The notes beneath the pieces are model-generated. The model saw only the letters and a list, made by a program, of their open reading frames with translations, was not told the DNA's origin and did no database searches. From Chara braunii (taxonomy: Eukaryota; Streptophyta; Charophyceae; Charales; Characeae): 29,049 nucleotides of DNA. Location: assembly GCA_003427395.1 (NCBI GenBank), contig BFEA01000751.1, positions 532,513 through 561,561 of the forward strand, in the 5' to 3' direction. Both the position numbers and the translations under genes were made by a program. This document shows positions 19,829 through 29,001 of the stretch, in pieces (position 1 is the stretch's first letter; each line of letters opens with the position of its first letter).

Positions 19829-19859
19829 TCCGCCGCCCGCTCGCGCTCCGACCTCTCTC

Positions 19860-19871
19860 TGTATTTAAAAG
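19860..19871. repeat. Candidate LINE B target-site duplication, 5' side
   Basis: TGTATTTAAAAG, matching 11 of 12 bases of the sequence adjoining the LINE B tail at 11644-11655. A 17-base T run follows at 19883-19899, outside the element. Confidence 0.5.
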
Positions 19872-19958
19872 TTGTGTTTTAATTTTTTTTTTTTTTTTTC
19901 CTTGTCTTTTTTGTTTTGTGAACAACAAGATGTGGGGAAGAGAAATAGCAAGGGCTTA

Positions 19959-20470
19959 GGGTCTGATCCCACCACTACACTACAGCCCAGTTACACTGTA
20001 GTTTTGGGATCCCACAGCGTGTTACACTGTAGTTTCGGGATCCCACCACTACACTACGGTTGTGGAGTTCACCGAAATATTTTGCACGCATTTCGTGTCG
20101 GAATGTCGTGGCAGCACGCCCGCGAAGGGCTCGAGCAAAGTTACTACATTTTTTGTGTAGACGGTTTGGGCACAATGGCCGCGAAAAAGAGGGAACATTT
20201 TTTTTTGTGTTTTTTTTTTTTTCAGTTGTCCGTCCAGCCCGTTAGGAACGTCCGAGGTCCACATGCGTGTGTGACATGTCGTCTGGCGGTACAACGGAAA
20301 TGTCCGCCCTAAAAATGCAGCCCATGGAAAGTCGCCGCGGGTCCAGGAAAACCACAGAGGAAGTCGGTGTCGTCGGATCCGCTAATTGTAGTCGGGCCCG
20401 TAGCTGACGCTGACACTATTGTAGTGTTTTTTCTTCACTACTTGCGTAGTGTAGTGGTGGGATTAGACCC
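19959..20470. mobile_element. 512-bp MITE with TTA target duplication (PIF/Harbinger type)
   Basis: The left end reads GGGTCTGATCCCACCACTAC from 19959; the right end is its near-complement, ending GGTGGGATTAGACCC at 20470. The 25-bp terminal repeats differ at one position. TTA flanks both sides (19956-19958 and 20471-20473), the usual PIF/Harbinger (Tourist-like) target duplication. The 19-bp inner part of the end is repeated inside at 20039-20057, and a 26-bp subterminal repeat occurs twice (19990-20015 and 20021-20046). I find no transposase frame, so it is non-autonomous. Confidence 0.87.
19990..20046 (+). repeat. Two 26-bp subterminal direct repeats in the 512-bp MITE
   Basis: The copies begin GTTACACTGTAGTTT and end GGGATCCCAC; they start at 19990 and 20021 (period 31 bp) and differ at one base. 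Together with the internal copy of the terminal sequence at 20039-20057 they form a subterminal array at one end only, as expected for transposase-binding sites. Confidence 0.75.
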
Positions 20471-20492
20471 TTATGCTTTCAAGAAGAAGAAG

Positions 20493-20513
20493 AAAAAAAA
20501 AAAAAAAAAAAAA
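20493..20513 (+). repeat. A tract with preceding (GAA)n
   Basis: A run of 21 A follows several AAG units immediately outside the TTA-flanked MITE. The 180 bp after it (20514-20692) hold no gene or repeat I recognise apart from a GT-rich patch near 20600-20640. Confidence 0.7.
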
Positions 20514-20692
20514 GCAAGGGCCTATCACAGTCGGTTGGCACTAAGTGCGCCGCAGGGATACCCCTGATCGGTATTAGCGAGGTCTATGACCAACACGGGT
20601 GTGAGTGTGAGCGCGAGTGGGTTGTGTGTGGTGTGTGGGAGAGTGTTGGCCATAGCCTCTGCTCCTACTCGATGAAGGGTGGGGGACGATGA

Positions 20693-21035
20693 GAAAGGGA
20701 GGCACAACTACTGGCAGGTCTCGGTCTTTGTGTTAGCCAGACCCCCACTGGCGGCCCCAACCCTATACCCTAACCATTAGGGGCAAGGGGCAACATGAAA
20801 TCTCCCCTTCACAGAGAGAGGGAAACTATGCTTGTAGGGGTCCCCTCTAGATCTGTCTCTTATACACATCTAGATGAAAGGGAGGCACAACTACTGGCAG
20901 GTCTCGGTCTTTGTGTTAGCCAGACCCCCACTGGCGGCCCCAACCCTATACCCTAACCATTAGGGGCAAGGGGCAACATGAAATCTCCCCTTCACAGAGA
21001 GAGGGAAACTATGCTTGTAGGGGTCCCCTCTAGAT
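20693..21035 (+). repeat. 160-bp direct duplication, probable assembly artefact
   Basis: A 160-bp block (20693-20852) is repeated without any difference I can see at 20876-21035, period 183 bp. The 23 bp between copies consist of the 19-bp Tn5 mosaic end plus AGAT. Identical copies joined by a library adapter point to a chimeric read or a gap-filling error, not to a biological duplication. No gene is visible in the unit. Confidence 0.88.
20853..20871 (+). other. Tn5 mosaic-end sequencing adapter (Nextera-type) left in the assembly
   Basis: CTGTCTCTTATACACATCT is the exact 19-bp outer sequence that Tn5-based library kits add to fragments. No transposase or other IS50 sequence is nearby, and it sits precisely at the junction of two identical 160-bp copies. 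Confidence 0.93.
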
Positions 21036-21064
21036 AGTCTTAGGAGTAGGTAATGGAAGGTAAA

Positions 21065-21075
21065 AGAAACAGAAG
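21065..21075. repeat. Candidate LINE C target-site duplication, 3' side
   Basis: AGAAACAGAAG lies one base outside the LINE C tail and recurs exactly at 28182-28192, upstream of the LINE C 5' UTR. It is low-complexity A/G sequence, so the match carries only moderate weight. Confidence 0.5.
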
Positions 21076-21076
21076 G

Positions 21077-21120
21077 TTTGTTTGTTTGTTTGTTTTTTTT
21101 TTTTTTTTTTTTTTTTTTTT
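21077..21120 (-). repeat. LINE C tail: poly(A) followed by (CAAA)4
   Basis: On the plus strand, four TTTG units (21077-21092) precede 28 T (21093-21120). On the coding strand this reads as an A tail ending in CAAA repeats, as can arise by slippage during target-primed reverse transcription. Confidence 0.8.
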
Positions 21121-21639
21121 GGTTCAAGCCCTTCAATTATAAAAGGTCAAAAAGCCAAGGCCGGGGACCTCACAATTCAACCCGGTGATACCCTGGCAGC
21201 ATCAGCCAGTTTAGCTTAAAACAGGAGGGCCAGGAAAGATCTAGGAACAGAAATGGCCAAACCAAGACTGTTGTCCTGAAATCCTAGCCCCTTAAAAAAA
21301 GGAAGTCACTGGCCAGCAGAACCACACAAACCATAAGAAGCGAACTAAAGCCACAAGCCTAAACAACCCAACAACCCAAAAAAAAAAACATTAACTACCT
21401 ATCCACCAACCACAGAGGCTACCTGTCCTATCCAAACACACTAACAAACTAACCCATCAACCACAGTAACTACGTGTCCTATCCAACACACTGACTAACT
21501 ATCCTAGATGAACTAATCATGCCTAGAGCGGCACACCGGACCTACTTGGACCGGGAAGGTTGTGTCCAAAGCTCCCTCCTTATGAACCCTGCCTTCCTCC
21601 TGCGGAAAAGAGAACCGAGCAATCAGGTTCATCCTGCAT
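21121..21639 (-). other. LINE C 3' UTR; no gene
   Basis: About 520 bp between the last stop of the LINE C frame and the tail. No conserved frame. I could not find a clear copy of the 3' motif shared by LINEs A and B; only a weak resemblance (AGCTTAAAACAGG) is seen near 21210. Confidence 0.6.
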
Positions 21640-22161
21640 TTACCTATCTCGAAACCACTTTGCCGTAACAAGCTTTCCATCATCCAATTTTACCAATGAA
21701 CCTCCAAATTCCCATGTTTCCCCAAACCATCTTGTTGGCCCACACTGGCTCCTCCTCCTCCAATCCACCTGAATTAGGCGGCGGAGTGAGGTTTTGAATA
21801 ACATTCGAATCTTCTTGTTGGTCATCTCTCTGTTCTCGAAAATTCGCAGGTTCCTTTCTTTCCAAATCACATCGCAGCCGGCAGCATGGGCCGCTTGGGC
21901 TATATAGCCCCAACCTTTATCGAGCTCCAGAGCATCTGGAACCCCACCCAGGAGCACCCATTCGCGATCCCAAATTAGCTTCTTATCCAAAATTTCCTGC
22001 CAGAAGACCCGCCACCATTCCCATATTCGGGAAGATGCAGGGCAATCGTACCACAAGTGGGCCGTGGACTCGAAAGCCCATCCACATCTACTACAAGTGA
22101 GCTCAACTTCCATACCCCTTTGGGCAAGGTTGACTGCAGAGGGGGTAGCTAATAGAGACAA
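21640..22161 (-). pseudogene. LINE C ORF C terminus with zf-RVT finger
   Basis: The last open piece of the LINE C frame (173 codons). C23, C26, H35 and C40 form the CX2CX8HX4C finger, followed by RIWEWW, matching LINE A. Conserved VIWKERN and VDWRRR follow, as in the corresponding parts of A. The ATG at 22161 is internal: in-frame protein-like sequence continues upstream to the TAA at 22200, so this is not a separate gene. The final stop at 21640 is probably the original end of the polyprotein. Confidence 0.82.
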
Positions 22162-22197
22162 AAGCCAAAGGTTAACTGCCAGACGATAATTAGACGC

Positions 22198-23223
22198 TTA
22201 GGCCGGTTGCTTCCAACAGCGTATAAGCGTTTTCTCAATCTTCAGGTTGGCCGTATAACATATGAATGGTAAGTCCTCGCCACCAGGACCTTGTCTTTTC
22301 CAGCCCCACATCTTGGGATCAATCTTCAGGTCCGGGATGATCATACCATAGGCAAAGACATTACAATTCCAATTGCCCTCCTCATCGCAAGTTTCCCAGA
22401 CCCGGACCTGGGCTAAGTTAGCAGAGAGTGGCGGATGAGTAAGGCTTTCCAATTGAACCAATGTACATGGTTTACTGGAATAAACTCCACCCCAACACTG
22501 AAATTCCCGTTTGTCGTTCTGTTCAAAGCCAACCAGTTTCCAGAAGGAAGAGGTGGAGCTAATTGGGGTATCCACATACCAAGTCCCTGGTGGGTCCACC
22601 CCTTCGGGGCTCAGAATATCTTTCCACTACAATGGAATAACTTCAATTAGCTCCACCAATCGTTCTTCCACAAACCAGACCGGACCCAACACCCATCTCA
22701 TAGCTGTTGCTGAGTGCCAATGCCCTTCCAGGGAGTTCCAGATATCACCTATTCTCATAACTCCCCGTTCAATCCAAGATCTACCAAAACTGTCTCTTGA
22801 AGAGTCAACAGCGAACCAACAACCATCAAACTTATGGATAGTCGGATTCTCGAATAATGGTTGCAATAGAACTTCGACTTTTTTTGTTGGAGGCAGCCAT
22901 GAGTTTGGTTTCAAATACTTCCATACACTCATGATTGCCTTCCAAAAATCCGATTTAATCTGGCGATTCTGGTAAGATGGCAGCAAGAAACAGGTCTACA
23001 CGTCCGAAGGACGTGTTAAGTTCCACTCAGCAGCCAAAATCATCTCAGCCATTGAAATCCAATATGCATCCACAGGTAAGCACATAACTTTCACTGCCCA
23101 TCGGGCTAGCATACCCTTCCTCTGGGGGTCTACCAAACCCAGACCCCCTTCCTCCTTGGGGAAGCATAGTAAATCTCAGGCGACTTTAGATAGGAAGCCT
23201 TCTTCCTCGGTGGAGGATGGTTT
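22198..23223 (-). pseudogene. LINE C connector between reverse transcriptase and zinc finger, with four nonsense codons
   Basis: This stretch stays in the main LINE C frame but contains TGA 23178, TAG 22998, TAG 22629 and TAA 22200. The sequence around the first two is conserved: KVA*DLL against KVAWEV in LINE B and LAWKKV in LINE A, and SDV*TCFLL against EDVWLALL in LINE A. Both stops thus replace tryptophan. The open parts at 22986-22627 and 22599-22198 align with the post-polymerase connector of A (for example FGRSWIERGV against FGKSWIQRGI). No independent function is suggested. Confidence 0.8.
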
Positions 23224-26200
23224 TCAAATAAACCGAGAGGCCCTTCGTCTAATCAGGGAACATAAATGTCTACCAAGAGGTCTGACAACAACCACAAACC
23301 ATAGTAGTGCGAAGAGGGCACTATTAAGCATCAAGGCTCTACCATAAATTGACAGGTGAGAAGCTCTGCCCCACGTAGCAGCTCTGTGCAGTAAGCGTTG
23401 CAAGAGAATACCTTCCTGATCGACCGTACATGAAAGGAGCGTCACTTGAACACCTAGGAACCTCTCTGAATCTCCTGCCATAATTCTTTTCATACCCCAG
23501 TTAATTATCGGAGAAAATCTACTATGGAGGAAGTAAACTGATTTATTCCAGTTTACTGAAGCTTCTGAGAGAATTGAATACTCATCAAGGCATGATTTCA
23601 GAGCATTCATAGAGCTCGTCGTATTCTCTGAGATCGCAAATAAGTCGTCGGCGAGGGCTTTTACCTTACATTGATCAGACCCTACATTAAGTCCCCTAAC
23701 CATCGGATTTGATCTTATGTTACAGAGGAGGTTTTCCATCTGGATCACAAAAAGGAGTGGGGCCAAGGGACATCCTTGGCGGAGTGAACGGGTAAGCGCA
23801 AAAGGTTCAGAAATGTTCCCGTTTACCATAACCGTAGTCGTCGATAGTGAATACAAGGCTATCACCCAGTTGCACAGGTTATCCCCAAAACCGATGTGTC
23901 GCAAGGTAGTTAAAACGTAAGTCCAATTAACTCTATCATATGCTTTTTCAAGATCCAACATCAGAATGGAGACATCTACCTGAGTGTTTTCCACCAATTC
24001 CAAGGCTTCGATTGCTGTAACGATATTATCAAAAATTGAGCGGCCTTGCACAAAGGCTGCTTGATCCTGAGCGATAAAAAAAGGGAGGTACTTACCTAAA
24101 CGTCTAGCCAGAACCTTTGCCAATAACTTATACGACACGTTCAGGACAGAGATTAGGCGCCGATTCCTAATCTCATATTTGTCCCCCTTCTTATACAACA
24201 AGGATATAATATCGTTCCTCATCCCTTTTGAAAGATTACCCCCCGTCAACACCTGATTATAAATCTCCACCAACTCCTCTTTAACCATATCCCAAATGAT
24301 TAGGTAAACTTCCACAGGTAAGCCATCATCGCCTGGGGCTTTGCCTTTCGCCATCGAGCGGAGGGCAACCTCCGCCTCCTCCGTGGTGATTAGCCGATCC
24401 ATATCCAGTTTTCCTTGTATGGGAAGCTTAACAGAGAAGTGTTGCCAGTGAGAAGAGTTCTCAGATAAATCCAGAGTCAAGTCCTCATTTGACCGTCTCG
24501 TGGTTAGAATATCTTGATAATATAAGGCAGCATAAGCACACAGTTGGGATTGATCTCTTGTCGGGGGCTGTTCCGAGTCAAAGGGGTGTGAGAGTTCACA
24601 CATCAGGTGTGATAACCGTTTAGGTAACAGTATTTGAAAGGTTTTCCTAGACATCCGATCATAGACAGCCACCCCCTTGACGTTTAACCACTCTGGCCAA
24701 ATATCTGATTGCTCCTGTTGGTAAGCATCCCACTCCGCCATGTATGTTTCCCTGATTGGGCTCCATACTAGGTTGGAAATGGGGTGTTCATTCATTCGCG
24801 ACTCTGCATATTCAATCTTGCGAATCAGTTCCCTTTCCTTGTTCTTCTTACCCGCTGCCAAGATACGAGAGAATAGGATAAGGTGCTTAGAAAAAATCCT
24901 GGATCCGGCATCCCACCAGGCCTCTTTCGAATCAAAAGAGTCATGGTTTAACTTCCAACCTTCCCAGAAACGAACTATCCAATCAACCACCCCAGGGTAA
25001 GACAACATCTGAGTGTTGACCCTGTAGTACCCTGGTCCTCTAGCCAGTCTCTGGGAGTTGAAGGCCGCTACTACTGGCTTATGATCCGAGATAGGGTTAA
25101 AGACCTCCTCAATGAAAACAGTAGCATGCCAGACGTCTGGTGAGAGCAAGAGATAATCCAACCTTCTGCGAATCGTGCCAATCCCTTCTCTAATATTAGA
25201 AAACCAGGTAAAACCAGGCTTCCCTGGGTTGAGAATGGGGTAAGGTTCGATCAGATCCAACTTCATCATGAGTTGCGAGAGGGTTTTCACATCCTGTAAA
25301 CCACGTATACCCTCTTGTCTGTCTAACACAGTATTCCAGTCTCCTGCGATAATCAGGTTAGCATAATCCGGGACAAACAAGGGAAGATCCTCGAAAAAAA
25401 GGCAACGTTCATTGATATCGGTTGGCGCATAAATTGAAGTCACAACCCAATCCTGTCCTTCGATCCAGAGCTTAATCCAAGCCCAACGCCCCCAAGGATC
25501 AGCACAAAAATCGACAATCTTAGCATTCAAATTCCTATGAACCAGAACAACCACTCCACCTCTCGAACCTCTGGCGGGGGACCAGATCTGCGGACCATCC
25601 CACCAGGCTCCCAACTCCAAGATTTTAGACTCTGAAAGCTTACTTTCTTGAATACAAGCAACATTAATTCGATTCTCATGGATCCAACTCTTGAGCCGAC
25701 CTTTTTTGTTTCTGCCAACTGTATCACCTAACCCGCAAACATTCCACGTGGCCAATCTAAGTCTGCCCATTTGGGGCCGAGCTTCCACAAGTTGGATCTG
25801 GAACACAGTAGTATGGACTTCCGACAACCATGATTCTGTCAGTACTCGCTTCAGGAAGGGAGAATCCAACTTCTTGCCTTTACCCAACTTCGAGTTTAAA
25901 ACAGCCAAAAAATCAGCCGTCATAGCCGGAGCCACCTTTATATGGTGCAGGTCCGGCTTTCTACCCTCAGCAAACCAAGACATTGGAATCAACCTCAAGC
26001 CTTCCCTCTCTAGTTGTTTTAGCTGACTCGGCAGAAACTGTGCATCCAACAACGGGGTATAGTATCGGGCTCGTTTGCCCTCAACTTCCACCAGAAACCT
26101 AGGCATCGAGACTTCGATAAACCAAAGGCTGAATTTATCCTGAATCATCGAGCGTGCCAAGTTCTCCAGTGCATATGGCATGGGGGATTCTGAACAGCTC

Positions 26201-26904
26201 GCATTCAAAAGAAAATGGGAGCCATCAATACCTATCCAAGCAACGATCCACAGAGCATCTCTAACAGCCGTGCACATAATCGGGAGGAATTTTGATTCCA
26301 ACACCGATTGGCCCTTCGAAAGAGCGTCCATCCGAGAGCGTGAGGGTTTTCGCTTACCTGCTGTTGATCGTGCTTGGGAGCCATTCGAACTTCCTGAGCC
26401 TTTTGCTTGGAGATCATCGACACGAATATCATTCTCACCTTCACTGAGTCTTCGTTGTTTCCCTGGAGATTCCCCTCGGATGCGGCTTCCACTGCCCCCG
26501 AGGGCCAAGCTCCCGGAGTGAGCAAGTCCCGATTGTTGGAATAGGCCCCCGGGCGGGCCCGATGGAGTTCCACCACCTGGTAGACTTGATGGTTGCCAGG
26601 GAACAAAACCCTGTAGATGAGCGACCGATGGGCTTGCTCCAAGATGCTGCTGAGGTGAGAGCATACCAAATTGCTGAGCCGCGGAAGGATGAGATGTTAA
26701 GTTACTTAAGAAGAAGGCCCATGCCGCGTCCATGGCCGGATCCTGTCGGGACCTGAGGTCCTGGCCCTGGCTAAGACCCACAGCGGGGTGCCCCGCATTA
26801 ACCCCTGGAGAAAAAGCGGGGTTCGACCTCACCGCCATACCTCCCGAAAGATTCGCAGGTGCAGTTGAACCTGCCTGCTGAACTGAAGCCCCTAGAGCCA
26901 TCAA
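23224..26904 (-). pseudogene. LINE C fused segment: ORF1 C-terminal domain, endonuclease and reverse transcriptase
   Basis: A 1226-codon open segment. The initial codon 26904 is a TTG inside a Gln-rich run that continues in frame upstream to TGA 26946, so it is not a real start. Residues about 200-360 are the conserved, unrecognised domain (FLPIMC onward). Endonuclease starts near residue 379 (MGRLRLATWN) with CIQESK, SIYAPTD, AGDWNTVL and SDHKPV. Reverse transcriptase has YKKGD, FVQGRSIFDNI, MLDLEKAYDRV with D984, RQGCPLAP and ALADDLFAI with D1086-D1087; all catalytic aspartates are intact. It ends at TGA 23226, where A and B have tryptophan (RYLWK). No stop or shift separates the ORF1 domain from the endonuclease, unlike A and B. 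Confidence 0.92.
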
Positions 26905-26943
26905 GGATCCATTGTAGCCTTGGTGTTGTTGTTGTTGTTGATT

Positions 26944-27840
26944 TCATCTTCTCGCTGACTGACCCTGGCTGGAACTCGAAGCGCCTTGATCCGGCCTCCT
27001 CCCTGCACGCCGACAAGAAGCCTCAGTGTGGAAAAAGGTACGACATCGCTTACAATATTTCGAGTCAGCATCGGCGAGTCTTATCTCCAGCACATCGCCT
27101 TGAAAGGTTTGCATCATGATCTTATCCGTCATGTTTGTTTTGCAGGCTGGACCAATGTCGAAGCGCAGGTTCACCAGCTTCGTGTCCGTATCATCAGCCT
27201 CTAGTTTATGTTCTTTCACGATCTTGCCGATCACTTTCTCCACGTGCACATGGATGAATGGCATCTCATTCAGAGGTATGCCCACAGCAACAACCCAAAA
27301 GGTGCTCTGGCCGATCAGCTGCCTCCAGTTTCGAATCTCGGCTCTCGCCAGCCATGGTTTAAAATCCGTCCGAAAAGTAATCCCTGCAAGGTCAATAGCA
27401 TCGGTCTTCTTCCTAAGCATCCAATCGGAGATTACTTGAGCTCTTGGAACGTAGGAGATAACATTAGGACTCTCCACTTTGATACGCCCTCTCTTGAAGT
27501 CCTGCCCGAAAACCTCGTCTCGAATCCAGACATCTTCATACGCCCTCACCACATCTTCTTTGACCTTCTTGGGTAAGAAACGTGCTCCGTCACGAAAAAT
27601 GACTGTCACGGTTCGTTCCTTAAGCCACCTAACTTTGATTTCATCGAGGGACGTATTTAATACAAATTTCACTTCCCTTCCCGTCACTTGCATCTCCCCT
27701 GGGTCGATATCCATTGGGAGAATGCCATCCTCAAAACAGGCCCTAATCATCTCCCTTACCCTTTCCTCCTCCAAGCGGTAATCTCCCGGGACTTGCTCCC
27801 TACCATCACCTCCCCCTTGATTTACAGGCTTCGCCTCCAT
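26944..27840 (-). pseudogene. LINE C ORF1 N-terminal part: DUF4283-like region and CCHC knuckle
   Basis: ATG 27840 opens MEAKPVNQGGGDGR. Residues about 20-210 carry the conserved region VIFRDGARFLP, ISYVPRAQVI, DFKPWLARAE and FWVVAVGIPL, which I read as DUF4283-like. C263, C266, H271 and C276 form a perfect CX2CX4HX4C knuckle. The segment stops at TGA 26946-26944 right after SARR. In-frame sequence continues as NQQQQQHQGY, so the stop probably arose from CGA (Arg) by a CpG transition. The 298-codon piece would encode the RNA-binding half of ORF1 and might still be translated as a short protein. The start is supported by similarity to the start of LINE B ORF1. Confidence 0.85.
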
Positions 27841-28181
27841 ACTTAGACTCTACCTTCCAGTTCTTCACAATCAACTTCGTCAACTTATAAAGTGAAGGAC
27901 AACAGGTCTTACCACTCTTCCTATTGCATATACAACTGTCTCTTCGGGGTGGCGGGGCGGACTCCGAAAACAAATTCAACCGCTGATAGCATCGGCTATG
28001 GCTGACAGCCATAGGTCGTCGTCAAAACAAAAACTAGGAGCTACCGTCTACGACCATGGGTCCACGGTGGATCCACCAGCCGTCGGTCAGGCCTGTACCA
28101 CTACAGACGGAGCTAGGGCCGAGCGCTGCTGCGCCAACCGAAGTGCCTTTTCGCGAAGCGCCGCCGCCCCCGCCCGAAACC

Positions 28182-28192
28182 AGAAACAGAAG
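28182..28192. repeat. Candidate LINE C target-site duplication, 5' side
   Basis: AGAAACAGAAG, identical to 21065-21075 beside the LINE C tail. It sets the proposed 5' border of LINE C at 28181. Confidence 0.5.
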
Positions 28193-28242
28193 TTGAGAGA
28201 AGAGTGTAGAACGAACAGGAAAAAAAAAAAAAAAAAAAGCAA

Positions 28243-28352
28243 GGGCCTCGCTGCACTACTCTCGAAATGGGGAAAACGAGAGTGAATCCTCCGCTAGAAT
28301 ATGGAAAGATACACCGCCATGATTTTTGTCTGTTGTGCATGTCGCGAGGCCC
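28243..28352 (+). mobile_element. 110-bp MITE, GGGCC family, copy 1 of a tandem pair
   Basis: Begins GGGCCTCGCTGCACTACTCT and ends GCGAGGCCC. It is flanked by CAA on the left (28240-28242) and CAA on the right (28353-28355). Compared with copy 2 it lacks about 12 bp of the right terminal repeat, so it is a deletion derivative. A 19-base A tract (28220-28238) lies just outside. Confidence 0.85.
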
Positions 28353-28355
28353 CAA

Positions 28356-28477
28356 GGGCCTCGCTGCACTACTCTCGAAATGTGCAAAACGAGAGTGAAT
28401 CTTCCACTAGAATATGGACAGATACACGGCCATGATTTTTGTCTTTTGTGCATTTCAAGAGTAGTGCAGCGAGGCCC
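28356..28477 (+). mobile_element. 122-bp MITE, GGGCC family, copy 2 of a tandem pair
   Basis: Full-length copy with terminal repeats GGGCCTCGCTGCACTACTCT and AGAGTAGTGCAGCGAGGCCC. CAA follows at 28478-28480, and CAA at 28353-28355 separates it from copy 1. Same length and internal sequence as the inverted copy at 11268-11389. No coding capacity. Confidence 0.88.
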
Positions 28478-28801
28478 CAAGTCTCGGTTTCAGAGAATTG
28501 CAAAATCCTCAAATTTGAGAGTTGGGGTTCACTGGTTTAGTCAACATTGGGCTTCTTGCCCTTCCCTCGTCACCATTGATGCTTGTTCAGGCGACTTTAT
28601 TTTTGGTCCTTTTTTGCAGTCTTAGTAATAGGGTCCATTGAAGCTAGGTTCATGTCATTCTTTTTTGGTTCATGTGATTCCTGTTCTAAGGTATCCAAAA
28701 TTTTTATATAAGAAGTCTTTTTTATAGTATCTTTGCTTCACTTCAAATACAGTTTATTGGATAGGTTAGTCTATAATTGATCAGTGTGTCGGCTACAGGG
28801 G
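28478..28801. other. Unassigned AT-rich stretch; nothing recognised
   Basis: About 320 bp rich in T and TTTTTGG-type strings, with no frame, repeat or RNA that I can support. A short direct repeat (GGTTCATGT) occurs twice near 28646-28676. Confidence 0.5.
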
Positions 28802-28905
28802 TTAAACCACCAGTACCTGCCGGTTGTTAAGGCCCGTGGCTCAGCCTATCGGTAGGCCGGTTGTTCCCGAGCCTCGGACTTTATTGCCGAGCCTCGAACA
28901 ACCGG
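28802..28905. mobile_element. Partial TTAA-type MITE end with foldback interior
   Basis: TTAA then ACCACCAGTACCTG at 28802-28819 repeats the terminal sequence of the MITE at 11700. No matching right end is seen before the window ends. The following sequence folds back: CCGGTTGTTC at 28857-28866 pairs with GAACAACCGG at 28896-28905, and CCGGTTGTT also occurs directly at 28820-28828. It may be a relative with a different interior, or a truncated copy. Confidence 0.55.
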
Positions 28906-29001
28906 TAGGACATCACGAAAAACAAAAAAAACAAAAAAATTATATACAACGTTCAGCAAAAGAAAAAAAAAGAAAAAGAAAGGAAATCAGACGTGCCGTG
29001 T

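Larger units (their letters stand above)
11656..19859 (-). mobile_element. LINE B: near full-length L1-type retrotransposon, degenerate
   Basis: Minus-strand element with a 5' UTR of about 520 bp (19859-19335), ORF1 (19334-16447), ORF2 (16463 to about 12230), a 3' UTR with the same 3' motif as LINE A, and an A tail seen as T at 11656-11677. A 142-bp TTAA-flanked MITE interrupts the 3' UTR at 11700-11841. The borders are set by the tail and by a 12-bp near-match proposed as target duplication (11644-11655 and 19860-19871). ORF1 has four in-frame stops (18158, 18002, 17162, 16796) and a frameshift near 16690. ORF2 has a frameshift near 16270 and several breaks after 13800. The reverse transcriptase has also lost a catalytic aspartate. 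It is more decayed than LINEs A and C, hence probably older. Confidence 0.87.
21077..28181 (-). mobile_element. LINE C: near full-length L1-type retrotransposon with fused ORF1-ORF2
   Basis: Minus-strand element of about 7.1 kb. It has a 5' UTR (28181-27841), one reading frame from ATG 27840 to the stop at 21640, a 3' UTR (21639-21121) and a tail of A plus (CAAA)4. The frame contains a DUF4283-like region, CCHC knuckle, unrecognised domain, endonuclease, reverse transcriptase and zinc finger. All conserved segments lie in the same phase: every segment end is at the same position modulo three. The frame is broken only by six stops (TGA 26946, TGA 23226, TGA 23178, TAG 22998, TAG 22629, TAA 22200). 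The borders are supported by an exact 11-bp repeat. The 5' UTR holds a CTATGGCT/AGCCATAG hairpin near 27996-28014. Confidence 0.9.

Noticed and set aside
19872-20312. A 146-codon frame inside the 512-bp MITE as a transposase remnant
   Set aside because: It crosses the MITE border, is poly-Phe rich at both ends and has no DDE-type motif.
20853-20871. A genuine Tn5/IS50 insertion
   Set aside because: Only the 19-bp mosaic end is present, with no transposase, and it joins two identical blocks; a library adapter explains it better.
26944-26946. TGA after the LINE C knuckle as the natural end of ORF1
   Set aside because: The same frame continues with the C-terminal ORF1 domain found before the ORF1 stop in A and B, so a nonsense mutation is more likely. 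Programmed readthrough was considered, but five further nonsense codons show the element is decaying.
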